Below are positions 18,709-29,466 of a stretch of DNA of 64,000 bases, one piece after another. The stretch is from Oscillospiraceae bacterium (GTDB lineage Bacteria > Bacillota > Clostridia > Oscillospirales > Acutalibacteraceae). The stretch covers positions 123,315-187,314 of the forward strand of contig SVOK01000001.1 in NCBI GenBank assembly GCA_015066445.1. The letters run 5' to 3'. The notes below the pieces were generated by a model, which had not been told where the DNA came from, did not search any database, and saw only the letters and a list, made by a program, of their open reading frames with translations. The stretch's first letter is position 1; each line of letters begins with the position of its first letter. Made by a program: the position numbers and the translations under genes.

Positions 18709-20349
18709 CTATTCCAATGAAATAATAAAATCATAAACCTCTTGCTTACCCTCAATAAATCCGATATCAGCAAGGGGATATTTATTGGAGAGTATATCCT
18801 TTAAGGAATTAGCTTCTGCCTCTGTTATCTGAGAACCGTAAAATACTATGATTACCTCTTTATTAGAGGTCTCCATAATTTTTGCAATAAGCGAATCGGC
18901 AGTAGCAACCTTATCATTACCCTTAACCAGCAGAGTCTTTCGGTCAAGTCCTATTATATCGCCCTTTTTAACCTCAAGACCGTCCATATGGGTATCTCTT
19001 ATGGCGGTTGTGATATAAGCGGTGGTAATATCAGCAAGCCCTGAGCTCATATCATCTATCAGCTCTTCAACTGTATCACACCACAAGTTCATCATTGAAA
19101 GAGCAGAATAACCCTCAACAACAGATTTTGTGGGAATAACTCTGACATCTGCATCAGTATAAATTTCTGCCGCTTGATTAGCGGTTAAAACTATATTGGA
19201 ATTATTGGGTAAAACCACAATATGTTCAGCATCAAACTTTTTGAAAGCATCTAAAAATGCATCAACAGATGGGTTTTGAGTCTGCCCGCCATCAATAACA
19301 ACATTAGCACCAATGCTATAAAAATAATCAATTATACCCTGTCCCGATGCTACAGCAATTATAGCATATTTAACCTTTTCTCGCTTAGCCTCAGCAACAG
19401 TCTCGCTATGCTGGATAGACATATTCTCTATCTTTACAGATATAAATTCACCAAAGTCTCTGGCATATCCTAAAACCTTATCGGGAGTAAAAGTATGTAT
19501 ATGAATTTTTACAATACCGTCATTATGAACGGCAACAATCGAATCGCCCAAAGCCTCAAGCGGTTTCGTGAAGCTACCAAGATTAAAGGCAGGAATATCG
19601 GTTTTATAATTCATAAGTTGCAGAATAAATTCGGTGCAGTAACCGTATTCGAGCACGCTATCAGGTCCGAAATTCATATTCTGTACAGGAGTATTAGATA
19701 TAAGGTCAACTATATCGGGTGTATCCTCAATAGACTCCCCGCACAAACAAGCATAAATGCCTTCAATAAAGCAGACAAGACCTGCACCGCCGCTGTCAAC
19801 AACACCTGCCTCTTTAAGTACAGGCAAAAGCTCGGGCGTTTTTGCAAGGCTCAGCTTCATCTGCTCAACCAAGGCTTCAAAACCTGATTTAAAATCATTA
19901 TACTTATATCCGTTTGCTTTAAGAAAATCTGCCGCTTCACGTATAAGTGTTAAAATTGTACCCTCTGTGGGGGTGATTATTGATTTATACGCATCCGCAG
20001 TAGCACATTCAAAGGCATAAGTAAAATCCTCGAAGCAAATTTCACTTTTTGTTGCAAAGCCACGTGCCAAGCCATAAAAGAACTGCGAAAATATTACACC
20101 CGAATTTCCTCTTGCAGATAAAAGCACTGCGTGGGAAAGGGCTTTCATATATTCGCCTACGTTTTCCACATTATCCCCAACAGAATGGATACCGCCGCCA
20201 AAGGTTTTAACCATATTGGTACCTGTATCACCGTCTGGAACGGGAAATACATTTAAATCGTTAATAGAGTTCATATTTTTCTTTAAACTGCGGTAACCGT
20301 TAGTAAAAAGAATATGTAACTCTGAGCCGCTAAGAAACTGCTGTTCCAT
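18709..20349 (-). CDS. fakA: DAK2-domain fatty acid kinase (FakA-like)
   Basis: NVFPVPDGDTGTNMVKT, SARGNSGVIFSQFF, VDSGGAGLVCFIEG. Confidence 0.88.
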   Translation of the reverse strand: MEQQFLSGSELHILFTNGYRSLKKNMNSINDLNVFPVPDGDTGTNMVKTFGGGIHSVGDNVENVGEYMKALSHAVLLSARGNSGVIFSQFFYGLARGFATKSEICFEDFTYAFECATADAYKSIITPTEGTILTLIREAADFLKANGYKYNDFKSGFEALVEQMKLSLAKTPELLPVLKEAGVVDSGGAGLVCFIEGIYACLCGESIEDTPDIVDLISNTPVQNMNFGPDSVLEYGYCTEFILQLMNYKTDIPAFNLGSFTKPLEALGDSIVAVHNDGIVKIHIHTFTPDKVLGYARDFGEFISVKIENMSIQHSETVAEAKREKVKYAIIAVASGQGIIDYFYSIGANVVIDGGQTQNPSVDAFLDAFKKFDAEHIVVLPNNSNIVLTANQAAEIYTDADVRVIPTKSVVEGYSALSMMNLWCDTVEELIDDMSSGLADITTAYITTAIRDTHMDGLEVKKGDIIGLDRKTLLVKGNDKVATADSLIAKIMETSNKEVIIVFYGSQITEAEANSLKDILSNKYPLADIGFIEGKQEVYDFIISLE

Positions 20350-20351
20350 AA

Positions 20352-21239
20352 TTATTCATTACCCTCTATTGTTACTTCTGTTCCGAAACAGAAGCCTATA
20401 ACTGTACCGGGGCCTACTGATGCGCCAACGATAGGACCTATAACCCCGATATGTATATTTTTAAATTCGGCAAGCTTTAAAATTTCTTCTTTTAAAAGCT
20501 CTGCCTCTTCGGGACAGTCTGCATGGGATATATAAAGGTCTTCGTAAACACCGTTTGCAGCCTCAACCAGATGCTCAGCTATTGCAACACGTGCATTAGC
20601 TGTGCCCTTTGCCTTTTTATAGGCATAATTCTGACCCTTGCGGTCGGAAATTATTATTGGCTTTACACCGAAAAGATTTCCAAAGAAAGCCTTTGAAGCT
20701 TTAACTCTGCCTGCACGACGCAAATACTCCAGTGAAGCTACCGTGCCGCACTGATTAACGCAAAGTTTTATATCCTCAATATGCTTTGCAGTATCTGCAG
20801 CAGATATACCCTCTGCTCTCTTTTTTGAAGCCACTATCAACAAATAGCCCTGACCCAAAGAGCTGATAAGAGAGTCGATGCAGTAAATCCCTGCTTCCGG
20901 ATACTCACTCTTTAATTCTTCAGCTACAAGCTTTGCTACATTTATAGAGCCCGAAAGTGCAGAAGAGCAGGAAATATAAACTATATCCTTACCGTCTTCA
21001 ATTGCAGACTTGAACTTATCATAATAAACGTTTTTGGGAACCTGCGTTGTGAAAACACGCTTACCGTTACGCATTAAATCGTAAAAATCCTTAACAGAAT
21101 GAGATTCCCAGTCAAGAGACGCTACATATTCGGTATCATCAATAACATAGTTCATTGCTACGTAATCAATACCGTATTTTTCGCGCATTACTTTATCTAA
21201 ATCACAGGTGGAGTCAGCTAAAATAATAAAATCCTTCAT
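20352..21239 (-). CDS. DegV family protein (fatty-acid-binding FakB-like)
   Basis: DSTCDLDKVMREKYGID, ISCSSALSGSINVA, GPIVGASVGPGTVIGFCF. Confidence 0.88.
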   Translation of the reverse strand: MKDFIILADSTCDLDKVMREKYGIDYVAMNYVIDDTEYVASLDWESHSVKDFYDLMRNGKRVFTTQVPKNVYYDKFKSAIEDGKDIVYISCSSALSGSINVAKLVAEELKSEYPEAGIYCIDSLISSLGQGYLLIVASKKRAEGISAADTAKHIEDIKLCVNQCGTVASLEYLRRAGRVKASKAFFGNLFGVKPIIISDRKGQNYAYKKAKGTANARVAIAEHLVEAANGVYEDLYISHADCPEEAELLKEEILKLAEFKNIHIGVIGPIVGASVGPGTVIGFCFGTEVTIEGNE

Positions 21240-21245
21240 TTTTTA

Positions 21246-22217
21246 TTACTCCTTATTTGGCTTTTTCTGCTCTTCAATTATTGAATTCATTAATTCTTTT
21301 TCACGGGCAAGTCCTTCGCTTATTTCAGTACCGTAGTAAAAAGCTGCGCAAAGTCCGGGACCGATAGACGCTCCGCAGGACATACCAATATCATTTATAA
21401 TAACTTCCTTGGGAGAAAATTCGTCCTTAATTTTCTGAGCTAACATTTCAGCCGCCTGCAAACGGTTGGAATGAGCTACGAATATTATCTGATCCTGAGG
21501 ATTCTCTATTGTGCCCTTCATATATTTTATAATAGCATCAAAGGCCGCATTTTTGCCCTTGAATTTAGCCAAAACCTCAGAAAGACCCTCACGGTTAAAA
21601 TCCGCCATAGGATTAACGCCCATAAGAGTACCGAAAAAGGCTTTAAAGTTTGAAATTCTGCCTGTTTTAACAAGGAAGAACAAATCGTCCATCGGACCCA
21701 TCTGATGAATTCTATGCTTGTTCTGCTCAACAAACTGGGCGGTTTCCTCCAAAGTGGCACCGCTTTTTCTCTTTTCAGCTGCCAATATTACAAGGAGGGA
21801 AAGCGCTGTAGAATATCTTTTTGAGTCAACACAAATTATTTTTCTCTCGGGATATTTTTCAAGTAACTGCTTTCTTACTATTTCGCAGGTCTGGTATGTT
21901 CCTGAAAGCGCCGAAGAAAGGGTAATTGCAAGTATATCCTTTCCCTCGGAAAGCTGCTTTTCATATACCTCCATTATATTCTCTATAGGAGCTGCCGCTG
22001 TTTTATAAATCGTTTTCTTGTCCGACATTGATTCATAAAAATCCTTCGGATTATACTTAGTCCAGTCTAAATCAGCAAGCTCGGAATGACCGTCAGGAAA
22101 ATAAATAAGTCCTTTTATATAATCAGGTATATCAAACCTTTCTCTTAACTCCTTTGTGAGGTCTGATGATGTATCTGGTATAATAACGAAATCTGCCACA
22201 AATACATCTCCTTTCAT
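21246..22217 (-). CDS. DegV family protein (fatty-acid-binding FakB-like), second copy
   Basis: IPDTSSDLTKELRERFDI, ITLSSALSGTYQTCE, SCGASIGPGLCAAFYYG; real start may be the GTG near 22199 after aaaggag. Confidence 0.87.
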   Translation of the reverse strand: MKGDVFVADFVIIPDTSSDLTKELRERFDIPDYIKGLIYFPDGHSELADLDWTKYNPKDFYESMSDKKTIYKTAAAPIENIMEVYEKQLSEGKDILAITLSSALSGTYQTCEIVRKQLLEKYPERKIICVDSKRYSTALSLLVILAAEKRKSGATLEETAQFVEQNKHRIHQMGPMDDLFFLVKTGRISNFKAFFGTLMGVNPMADFNREGLSEVLAKFKGKNAAFDAIIKYMKGTIENPQDQIIFVAHSNRLQAAEMLAQKIKDEFSPKEVIINDIGMSCGASIGPGLCAAFYYGTEISEGLAREKELMNSIIEEQKKPNKE

Positions 22218-22377
22218 TAATTTTTAAAAATCATCTGTCATTAAATATGAACAGTATGTTAATTATACCATAGTGCACTGACTACTTTCAACAAATTTTT
22301 ATTTTTTTCGATAAAAATAATGAATTTTTTATTAATATATGATATAATACTTTTTACTTTGCGATATATTTTCTTAC

Positions 22378-23346
22378 GTGGAGGTAATTATGGGCTTACT
22401 CGGTATTATACTAATTATTTTTGCCGTACTTATTTTGGGCGGCATTGTTCCAATGTTAATTTACACTTATCCCATTTCAAAGCGTGTATATCACGAACAG
22501 CTTGTTCGCACATCAGACGAAAAGTGGGGTCGTGTGTGTTCCGCTCCTGATAATGAAGAACAATTCAGTATGTGGGAAAGCGGTATTGCCTGGGCAGACC
22601 AACACCGTGACAGAATAACCGAGGTTAAAATCGAAAACGACGGTTTTAATTTATACGGCGAATATTTTAACTTTGGCTCTGACCGCTGTGTTATTATACT
22701 CCCCGGCAGATGCGAGAGCCTTGTGTATTCCTACTATTTTGCGCCGCCCTATGAAAAGGCGGGATTCAATATTCTTGTAATTGATACCCGTTGCCACGGA
22801 AAGAGTGACGGTAAATATAATACAATTGGTGTAAAAGAAAGCCGAGATGTTCTCGCTTGGGCAAAATATGTTAACGAAAGCTTTGGAGATAAAGAGATTT
22901 ATATTCACGGTATCTGTATCGGCACTTCATCAGGTCTTTTTGCCTTAGCTTCGCCAAACTGTCCCGATTATATGAAGGGACTCGTTACCGAAGGCTGTTT
23001 CATATCATTCCGTGAGACATTCAAGCGCCATATGATGGCAGATAAGCGGCCGCTTTTCCCGGTGCTTGATACCGTTATGCTACTTATCAACAAGCACACC
23101 GGCACTAATGTTTACAAAGATAAGCCTATCAGAGCAATAAAGCGCATAAAACCTGACTGCCGTGTACTGTTTCTTTACGGTGAAAAGGATATTTTCTCTA
23201 TTCCATCAAAAAGCCGAAAGCTGTTTGCCGCCTGCGCCGCAGAGGACAAAAAGCTTGTTTGGTTTGAAAAGGGCGGTCATTCCCACCTACGTATTAATAA
23301 TACAGAAAAGTACGATAAAACTATTATAGAATTTTTTGAGAGATAA
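22378..23346 (+). CDS. Alpha/beta hydrolase
   Basis: DTRCHGKSDGKYNTIG, HGICIGTSSGLFALA, LYGEKDIFSIP. Confidence 0.8.
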   Translation: MEVIMGLLGIILIIFAVLILGGIVPMLIYTYPISKRVYHEQLVRTSDEKWGRVCSAPDNEEQFSMWESGIAWADQHRDRITEVKIENDGFNLYGEYFNFGSDRCVIILPGRCESLVYSYYFAPPYEKAGFNILVIDTRCHGKSDGKYNTIGVKESRDVLAWAKYVNESFGDKEIYIHGICIGTSSGLFALASPNCPDYMKGLVTEGCFISFRETFKRHMMADKRPLFPVLDTVMLLINKHTGTNVYKDKPIRAIKRIKPDCRVLFLYGEKDIFSIPSKSRKLFAACAAEDKKLVWFEKGGHSHLRINNTEKYDKTIIEFFER

Positions 23347-23349
23347 GAG

Positions 23350-24210
23350 ATGAATACTACCAAATACGCAGTTTTCACCATGGATGTTGAAGCCTTTTCC
23401 GATACAGGATGTGTTAGCTCATCGAGTGTTAAGGTTGATGTAGACTTACTTGACGGCTTTGATGAATACATTAAAATTCTTGATAAATACGGAATTAAAA
23501 GCACACTTTTCACGGTTGGCAAATTAGCTCCAAAAATATCGGACAAGCTCAAAACCCATCTTAAAAACGGTCACCGTTTAGCCTTGCACAGCTACGAGCA
23601 TATCGCTCCGATGGACGTTAGCCCTTCGGAATTCCGTGAACGCATTTTAAAGGCTAAAGAAGAAATGAGCCAAATGTTTGCCACAGAAATCGAAGGCTTC
23701 CGCGCTCCCCACTTCAGCCTTGATAAAGAGCGTTTGGATATTTTGCGTGAGTTGGGTTTTAAATACGACTCAAGCCATCTGGATTTTTTAAAGGCTGACC
23801 ACACAGTCAAGTTAGACCTTACAAGCTTCAAAAAGCTCAGAGAAGGTATTTTCCATAAAAACGGTTTTTATGAATTCGGTCTTTCAAAACAAAAGGTTTT
23901 TGGAAAACCTTTCCCTATCTCAGGCGGCGGATACGTAAGACTCAGTAATTGGGATTTTGTTAAAACCCTTATATGGCAGTATATTCAGTGCAATAATTAT
24001 TATGTATTCTATCTTCATCCTTTTGAACTGACCCACCAAAAAATCCCTTTTTTAAAGGACTTAAAGCCTCACGATAAATATTATCTTAAATACGGTATAG
24101 CTTCTTACGGCAAGCATATTGAACATATTATAAAAATGCTTAAAAAAGGCGGTTATACCTTCGTGACCTTTGAAGAATTGGTTGAAATTATGAATAAAGA
24201 AAATGCTTAA
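23350..24210 (+). CDS. Polysaccharide deacetylase family protein
   Basis: FTMDVEAFSDTG, HRLALHSYEH, GFRAPHFSLDKERLDILRELGFKYDSS, YLHPFEL. Confidence 0.88.
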   Translation: MNTTKYAVFTMDVEAFSDTGCVSSSSVKVDVDLLDGFDEYIKILDKYGIKSTLFTVGKLAPKISDKLKTHLKNGHRLALHSYEHIAPMDVSPSEFRERILKAKEEMSQMFATEIEGFRAPHFSLDKERLDILRELGFKYDSSHLDFLKADHTVKLDLTSFKKLREGIFHKNGFYEFGLSKQKVFGKPFPISGGGYVRLSNWDFVKTLIWQYIQCNNYYVFYLHPFELTHQKIPFLKDLKPHDKYYLKYGIASYGKHIEHIIKMLKKGGYTFVTFEELVEIMNKENA

Positions 24211-24242
24211 AAAAACAGCAAGGTTAAAACCTTGCTGTTTTG
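24209..24242. terminator. Bidirectional terminator
   Basis: aaaaaaacagcaaggttaaaaccttgctgtttt. Confidence 0.7.
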
Positions 24243-24247
24243 ATTTT

Positions 24248-25429
24248 TCAGATGTAGTTACTTAACTTGAATTCTGCCAATCTTATATGCTTTCTTGCTA
24301 CTGTGTAAGACATTGCAAGCTCACCGTTTTTATAATACTGAATAAAGGGGTAAAAACAGCTCGACTGCATATTAGCCTGCAATAAAACCTCACTTTTTGA
24401 TATATCATCTGTATTAATTTTAATAATACCGATATGCTCTCGGTCTATAGGTGCGTGGAAAAGATACATTTCGTTATTGTAGATTATAAAATCCGAACGA
24501 GACTGACAGTCATAAATCTCTACCGGCTTATCCCAGCTGTTATCGTTAAGATTATAAGCCGTTAAAAAGCCTGATTTATTACCGTCCTGCTGTCTTACAA
24601 AATAAAAGACCTTATCGCCTAAAACGTAGGTAGCGTTTTCCCATTTAGAATCATTTATAAAGTCGGGCTGTGAAACATATTCCCAGGTAACTAAATCACG
24701 GCTCTTGATAATTGCAGTAAAGTCACCGCTGTAAGTACCTGAATAGTAATATGTCTCGCCATTTTCCTCTCTGCTTGAAAGCTTTTGCATAATGCCTATA
24801 TCGGAATACATTTTCTTGCAGGGCACACCCTCACGGGCAAGCGCTTTTCTAATACCGCTGAAAGAAAAATCGTTTACTGTCTCCCCCACCTTAAATCTGT
24901 TTACACCGATTTCGCCTAAAGTCTTGCTTTCAAGGTCAAAGGGACAGTAAAAACGGTAGTAATTACCTTCGGTTATGCGTGCAGTCCACATAATATATAT
25001 TGTCTTACTATCCTTTTGCATTAAAATAGTATCGTATACCATATCAATGGTTTTATCACCAACAGTATCACCTGTGGTCTGCAAATCCATAAAGGTTTTA
25101 TTGTCAATATCGTCTATCGGAGCATATACCAAGCGGGCGGTCTGATTTTTGGGGTCCTCGGAAGGCTCCTTTGTATTGGCGTAATATGTCATATATACAT
25201 ATCCGTCAATAACGATAAATGTAGAAACGTGAGCCATCTTGTCGCCGTTTTTTTCAAAATCAGAAACAAATCGCCCTACTATTTCCTTTGCAAAAGCGTC
25301 ACCCTTTTTAACCGCTTCCTCGCTCACATCTGAGGTAATTGTTCTTGCAACCTCTGCAATAGGAGCACCTTCGGAAATTATTAATTCCTTATCTGTTGCC
25401 ATATCCTCGGAAAAAACCTTATTTGCCAT
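24248..25429 (-). CDS. Beta-propeller-like (glycosidase-type) hypothetical protein
   Basis: Repeated short beta-rich segments 'GYVYMTYYA', 'KTIYIMWTARI', 'SRDLVTWEYVSQPDF' typical of five-bladed propeller folds. Confidence 0.4.
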   Translation of the reverse strand: MANKVFSEDMATDKELIISEGAPIAEVARTITSDVSEEAVKKGDAFAKEIVGRFVSDFEKNGDKMAHVSTFIVIDGYVYMTYYANTKEPSEDPKNQTARLVYAPIDDIDNKTFMDLQTTGDTVGDKTIDMVYDTILMQKDSKTIYIMWTARITEGNYYRFYCPFDLESKTLGEIGVNRFKVGETVNDFSFSGIRKALAREGVPCKKMYSDIGIMQKLSSREENGETYYYSGTYSGDFTAIIKSRDLVTWEYVSQPDFINDSKWENATYVLGDKVFYFVRQQDGNKSGFLTAYNLNDNSWDKPVEIYDCQSRSDFIIYNNEMYLFHAPIDREHIGIIKINTDDISKSEVLLQANMQSSCFYPFIQYYKNGELAMSYTVARKHIRLAEFKLSNYI

Positions 25430-25943
25430 CTTTCTTTACTCCTTTTGTGAATTTTTCTTTTATAAAATAAATAATTATTGAACATATTGAAATCGACTCA
25501 TTGATTATTCCTATATAAGAGCCTACGAAAATATCGTAAATCAGAAATGAGGCTGAAATTGGAATTGATATAAGCTTTGTAAGACGGGGATTATCTATCC
25601 AGAGTGATATTGTAACAAAGGTAGACGCAGTAATCGGTAAAAGATTATACCAGGAGCTGAAAGTTCCAAATCCTAAGCACCAATTAATTATTATAAAAAT
25701 CACAGGCCATATAAAAAGGCTTGCCCATTTTTTACTCTTTCGGTTTATAAAAATAAGCTCCCTGAATATACCCACAAAATTTGGTATCATTCCCGCTGTA
25801 GCGCCAAGACAGCCGTAATGTGCCACCCAGAAAACATCTGCAGAAAGCTTTGCCGCTATCAGCTTTTTTCGGTCCTTTTGCTGATACACCAAAAAAAGTG
25901 ATATCATTGCTCCTATTCCCAAAATCTGTGCTATTATTTCCAT
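25419..25943 (-). CDS. YgjV-like inner membrane protein
   Basis: QILGIGAMISLFLVYQQKDRKKLIAAKLSADVFWVAHYG...GMIPNFVGIFRELIF. Confidence 0.65.
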   Translation of the reverse strand: MEIIAQILGIGAMISLFLVYQQKDRKKLIAAKLSADVFWVAHYGCLGATAGMIPNFVGIFRELIFINRKSKKWASLFIWPVIFIIINWCLGFGTFSSWYNLLPITASTFVTISLWIDNPRLTKLISIPISASFLIYDIFVGSYIGIINESISICSIIIYFIKEKFTKGVKKDGK

Positions 25944-26073
25944 AAGGCATCTTCCCTTTTCGGTCTATTGCAATTAATTAAAACTTATAGTATAATAATA
26001 TTGCACCAAGACTTATATTTCAATAAGTTTATTGGTTTAAATTAGCATTATATTGGTATTTGAGGTGATTTTT

Positions 26074-26877
26074 ATGTTGGGCACCAGATATGAGGAATAC
26101 GGCAGCTACAGTAAACTCCCGTTTATACTTCACATTGATATTGACAGAACACCCTATAATTGCAGTAAAGAAAAGAACTGGCACGAGGATATTGAAATAG
26201 AGCTTTGCACAGGCGGCAGCGGTACAGTTTTACTGAACGGCGAAAAATATGAGTTCAAAGAAAATGATATTATAGCTATTGGCTCTGATGTTATACATTA
26301 CACTACCACCAAAAGCCGCCTTACCTACACCTGCCTTATAATAAGTGCCCAGTTCTGTAGACAAATGGACATTGATTGCAGTAAAATGCAATTTACTCCG
26401 CTTATAAAAAGTGAAAAACTAATTTCACTTTTAAAGTCACTCACAGAAGCTTATACAGATAATTCTCTGCCCTGCCGTACAGCCAAATTAAACGAGCTTG
26501 TATTAAAAATACTAATAGAACTGGTTTCTTCTCACTCAGCTTCAGTTTCCTTGCCCACCGCCGAAAGCAGAGCGCTTAAGAATGTGAAAGCCACAATCAG
26601 GTTTATCAGAGAAAATTACAACCGCAAAATAACCTTGGATGAAATTGCGAAAACCCTTTACACTGATAAATACGCCCTTTGCAGAGAGTTTAAAAAATCA
26701 GCGGGACAAACTATAATAGAATATGCAAACAGCTACCGCTGTCAAAAAGCGGCAGACTACATAACCGAGGGCTATACAGTAACCCAAGCCGCCTCTCTTT
26801 GCGGCTTTGAAAATCTTTCTTTTTTTACTAAAACCTTTAAAAAGTATATGGGCAAGCTTCCAAAGTACTACAAATAA
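26074..26877 (+). CDS. AraC family transcriptional regulator
   Basis: N-terminal cupin, C-terminal tandem HTH ITLDEIAKTLYTDKYALCREFKKSAGQTI...; SD gaggtgatttttATG. Confidence 0.88.
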   Translation: MLGTRYEEYGSYSKLPFILHIDIDRTPYNCSKEKNWHEDIEIELCTGGSGTVLLNGEKYEFKENDIIAIGSDVIHYTTTKSRLTYTCLIISAQFCRQMDIDCSKMQFTPLIKSEKLISLLKSLTEAYTDNSLPCRTAKLNELVLKILIELVSSHSASVSLPTAESRALKNVKATIRFIRENYNRKITLDEIAKTLYTDKYALCREFKKSAGQTIIEYANSYRCQKAADYITEGYTVTQAASLCGFENLSFFTKTFKKYMGKLPKYYK

Positions 26878-26914
26878 CAAAAGCCTTTGCGATAGTTTAG
26901 TCGCAAAGGCTTTA
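26877..26914. terminator. Bidirectional terminator
   Basis: caaaagcctttgcgatagtttagtcgcaaaggcttta. Confidence 0.65.
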
Positions 26915-26916
26915 AT

Positions 26917-28080
26917 TTAATAGCATTCTTTTAATATATCATAAATTTCAGCGTGGGTTAATTTCTTATAGCCGCCGCCTTCTTCAACAGAATAAGCAAT
27001 TTTTTCGAGCATATCCTCGGTTGCACCAAGTTCTCGGAGTGTAGAAGGAATTCCAAGCTCCTTAGAAAAGCTTTCAAGCTCTGCAATACCGCTAAGCGCT
27101 ATCTCTTCATCGGATTTGCCCTCATCACTAATATCCCAGACATTTTTAGCAAAGCGGACAAATTTATTTATACCGTATTTATAAATATATCTGTAATAAG
27201 GCATTGAAATAACCGAAAGACCGAGTCCGTGCGGACAATCGGTATAAGCGCCGAGCTGATGCTCAATACCGTGGACCTCCCAGTCCTGCGTTTTTGAAAG
27301 CCCTGTAATTGTATTAAGGGCCACTGTAGCGCACCACATAATATTGCTTCTTGCTTCGTAATCAGTAGGATTATTTATTGCTATTCTCGAGCTTTTTATA
27401 AGCGATTTCATTACTGCTTCTATCAAATAATCGGTGGTGTTATCGTCCTCGCCTGAAAAATACTGTTCACAAAGGTGAGACATAATATCGAAAATGCCGC
27501 TCACCATTTGAATTTTTGGTACTGAATATGTGTATTCGGGATTTAAAATTGAAAACTTTGGATAAACCTCGGGTGGGAATACCCTGCCCTCTTTTACAGT
27601 AACCTCCTCATTGGTGATAACCGAGCCGCCGTTCATCTCAGAACCTGTTCCCACCATAGTAAGAATGGAAGCCACAGGCACTACCCTGCCGTCAAGCGGC
27701 TTGAAATCCACCCAATATTTCTGCCAAGGGTCTTCATCTGCAAAAGCAGAAACCGAAATAGCCTTAGCGCAATCTATAACCGAGCCACCGCCCACAGCCA
27801 GAATCAAATCTACATTATTTTCACGAACAAGCCTTGCGCCCTCAAGCACCTGTGAATAAGTAGGATTAGGCTTAATTCCGCCAAGCTCAGTGATTTTTTT
27901 ACCGCACTCACCGAGCACCTTTATAACCTCATCATAAAGGCCTATTCTTTTAATAGCGCCCTTACCGTAGAGCAATAAAACGCTGTCACCAAAAAGCGAT
28001 AGCTCCTTTGGTAAATGCTCCATTGCATTTTTGCCGAAATGAATTCTTGTTGGATTATAAAAGGTAAAATCGTATTTCAT
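26917..28080 (-). CDS. Iron-containing alcohol dehydrogenase
   Basis: AVGGGSVIDCAKAI, GTGSEMNGGSVIT, HGIEHQLGAYTDCPHGLGLSV. Confidence 0.92.
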   Translation of the reverse strand: MKYDFTFYNPTRIHFGKNAMEHLPKELSLFGDSVLLLYGKGAIKRIGLYDEVIKVLGECGKKITELGGIKPNPTYSQVLEGARLVRENNVDLILAVGGGSVIDCAKAISVSAFADEDPWQKYWVDFKPLDGRVVPVASILTMVGTGSEMNGGSVITNEEVTVKEGRVFPPEVYPKFSILNPEYTYSVPKIQMVSGIFDIMSHLCEQYFSGEDDNTTDYLIEAVMKSLIKSSRIAINNPTDYEARSNIMWCATVALNTITGLSKTQDWEVHGIEHQLGAYTDCPHGLGLSVISMPYYRYIYKYGINKFVRFAKNVWDISDEGKSDEEIALSGIAELESFSKELGIPSTLRELGATEDMLEKIAYSVEEGGGYKKLTHAEIYDILKECY

Positions 28081-28985
28081 AGCTGTTCTCCTTTGCTATT
28101 TATTGTTTTTTTACACTGCATATAAACATTATTAGCGGTGTGAAAAATTTTATTGCGTTCGTCTTCGTTACAGGTTTTAAGTTTTTTTGATTTTGGCATA
28201 CCCCAGATATCAAAAATCGAGGGACCTATCCATCTGCAATATTCAGTTGCCTCAAAAACTCCCTTTAAAACCGAAAGCGACGCCTTTTTTGGTTTCATAA
28301 AAATAATCTTCATGGGATGCTTTATAACAGCAAATATCAGTTTGGGATAATGCGCCGTAATATTAGTAAATGTGATACCGGGGTGAGTTATAGCAAGACT
28401 TACCTCTTTCTCATTTTTGAAAAGCTCATAAAGCGAAAACATTAAATAACGCTTGGCATTTCCGTATACCTTAGAGGAGGCTTTGCGGGAACTGAAATCT
28501 ATATCACAAGGGTCTGTTTTGGAATAATTATGCGCTATACTTCCAACCGCCACCACCCTACCTTTACGCTTGCGGAGTATCGGTAACAGCTCGTTTATCA
28601 TATAGTACGGTGTAGCAAAATTAATCTGAAACACATTATCGTATCCGCTCTCACATTTTCGTCTGGGAATACTGTAAGCCCCTGCGTTATGAATAAAAAT
28701 ATCAATTTCTAAATCTTTCAGCCTTTTAACCGCTTTTTCTGCGGAATAAAGCTCCTCTAAATTAAGCTCAATGCAGGTGACTTCAATATCCCCAAACCGC
28801 TCACAAAGGCTCTGCTTGTGCGCCTGCGAGCGTTCAAAATTGCGGTCAAGCAGTACTAACGAAGCCCCCAATAATCCTAAATACAAGCAAAGCTCACGAC
28901 CTATGCCACCTGTAGAGCCTGTGACCGCAACACGCTTACCCTTAAGACTTTCAGTATTAATCTGTAACCATTTTTTAATATTCAT
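28077..28985 (-). CDS. SDR family oxidoreductase
   Basis: VAVTGSTGGIGRELCLYLG Rossmann motif, NAGAY, YGNAKRYLM. Confidence 0.87.
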   Translation of the reverse strand: MNIKKWLQINTESLKGKRVAVTGSTGGIGRELCLYLGLLGASLVLLDRNFERSQAHKQSLCERFGDIEVTCIELNLEELYSAEKAVKRLKDLEIDIFIHNAGAYSIPRRKCESGYDNVFQINFATPYYMINELLPILRKRKGRVVAVGSIAHNYSKTDPCDIDFSSRKASSKVYGNAKRYLMFSLYELFKNEKEVSLAITHPGITFTNITAHYPKLIFAVIKHPMKIIFMKPKKASLSVLKGVFEATEYCRWIGPSIFDIWGMPKSKKLKTCNEDERNKIFHTANNVYMQCKKTINSKGEQL

Positions 28986-29466
28986 AATCCCAACACTTTT
29001 ATATATTTATTAAAATCAGTATTATAAACAAAGTATAAACCAATATTTTCTTATAGTCAACTGGATTTGCTTTCTCTTAATCTCCAAAACGCTATATGAT
29101 TTTTCACGAGTTTCCGCGAATTTGAGCTCCGTTGGGGTCGAAGTAGGGTAAAACTGGCTATTTTAAGCTTTTTTTATATACTTGTTAAAAAAGAAGAAAC
29201 CGCTTAAATAGCGGTTTCTTTGGAAGGGCGAATCAAACCGAACCCCTGACCAAATATTACTGTATGGGACTGAACTCCTACATATTTTTTTGTTTCGTCG
29301 GCAGAGCCGACACCGAATTATTCATTATTCATTACGAAAATCCGTTTAATGAATGATGAATAGTGAATAATGAATAGTGAAAAATACAAAACGAAAATCC
29401 CGCCGACAAAAGTCGATGGGATTTTCGTTTTGGAAAGGGAGCACAAATTCGAACTCCTACATATTT

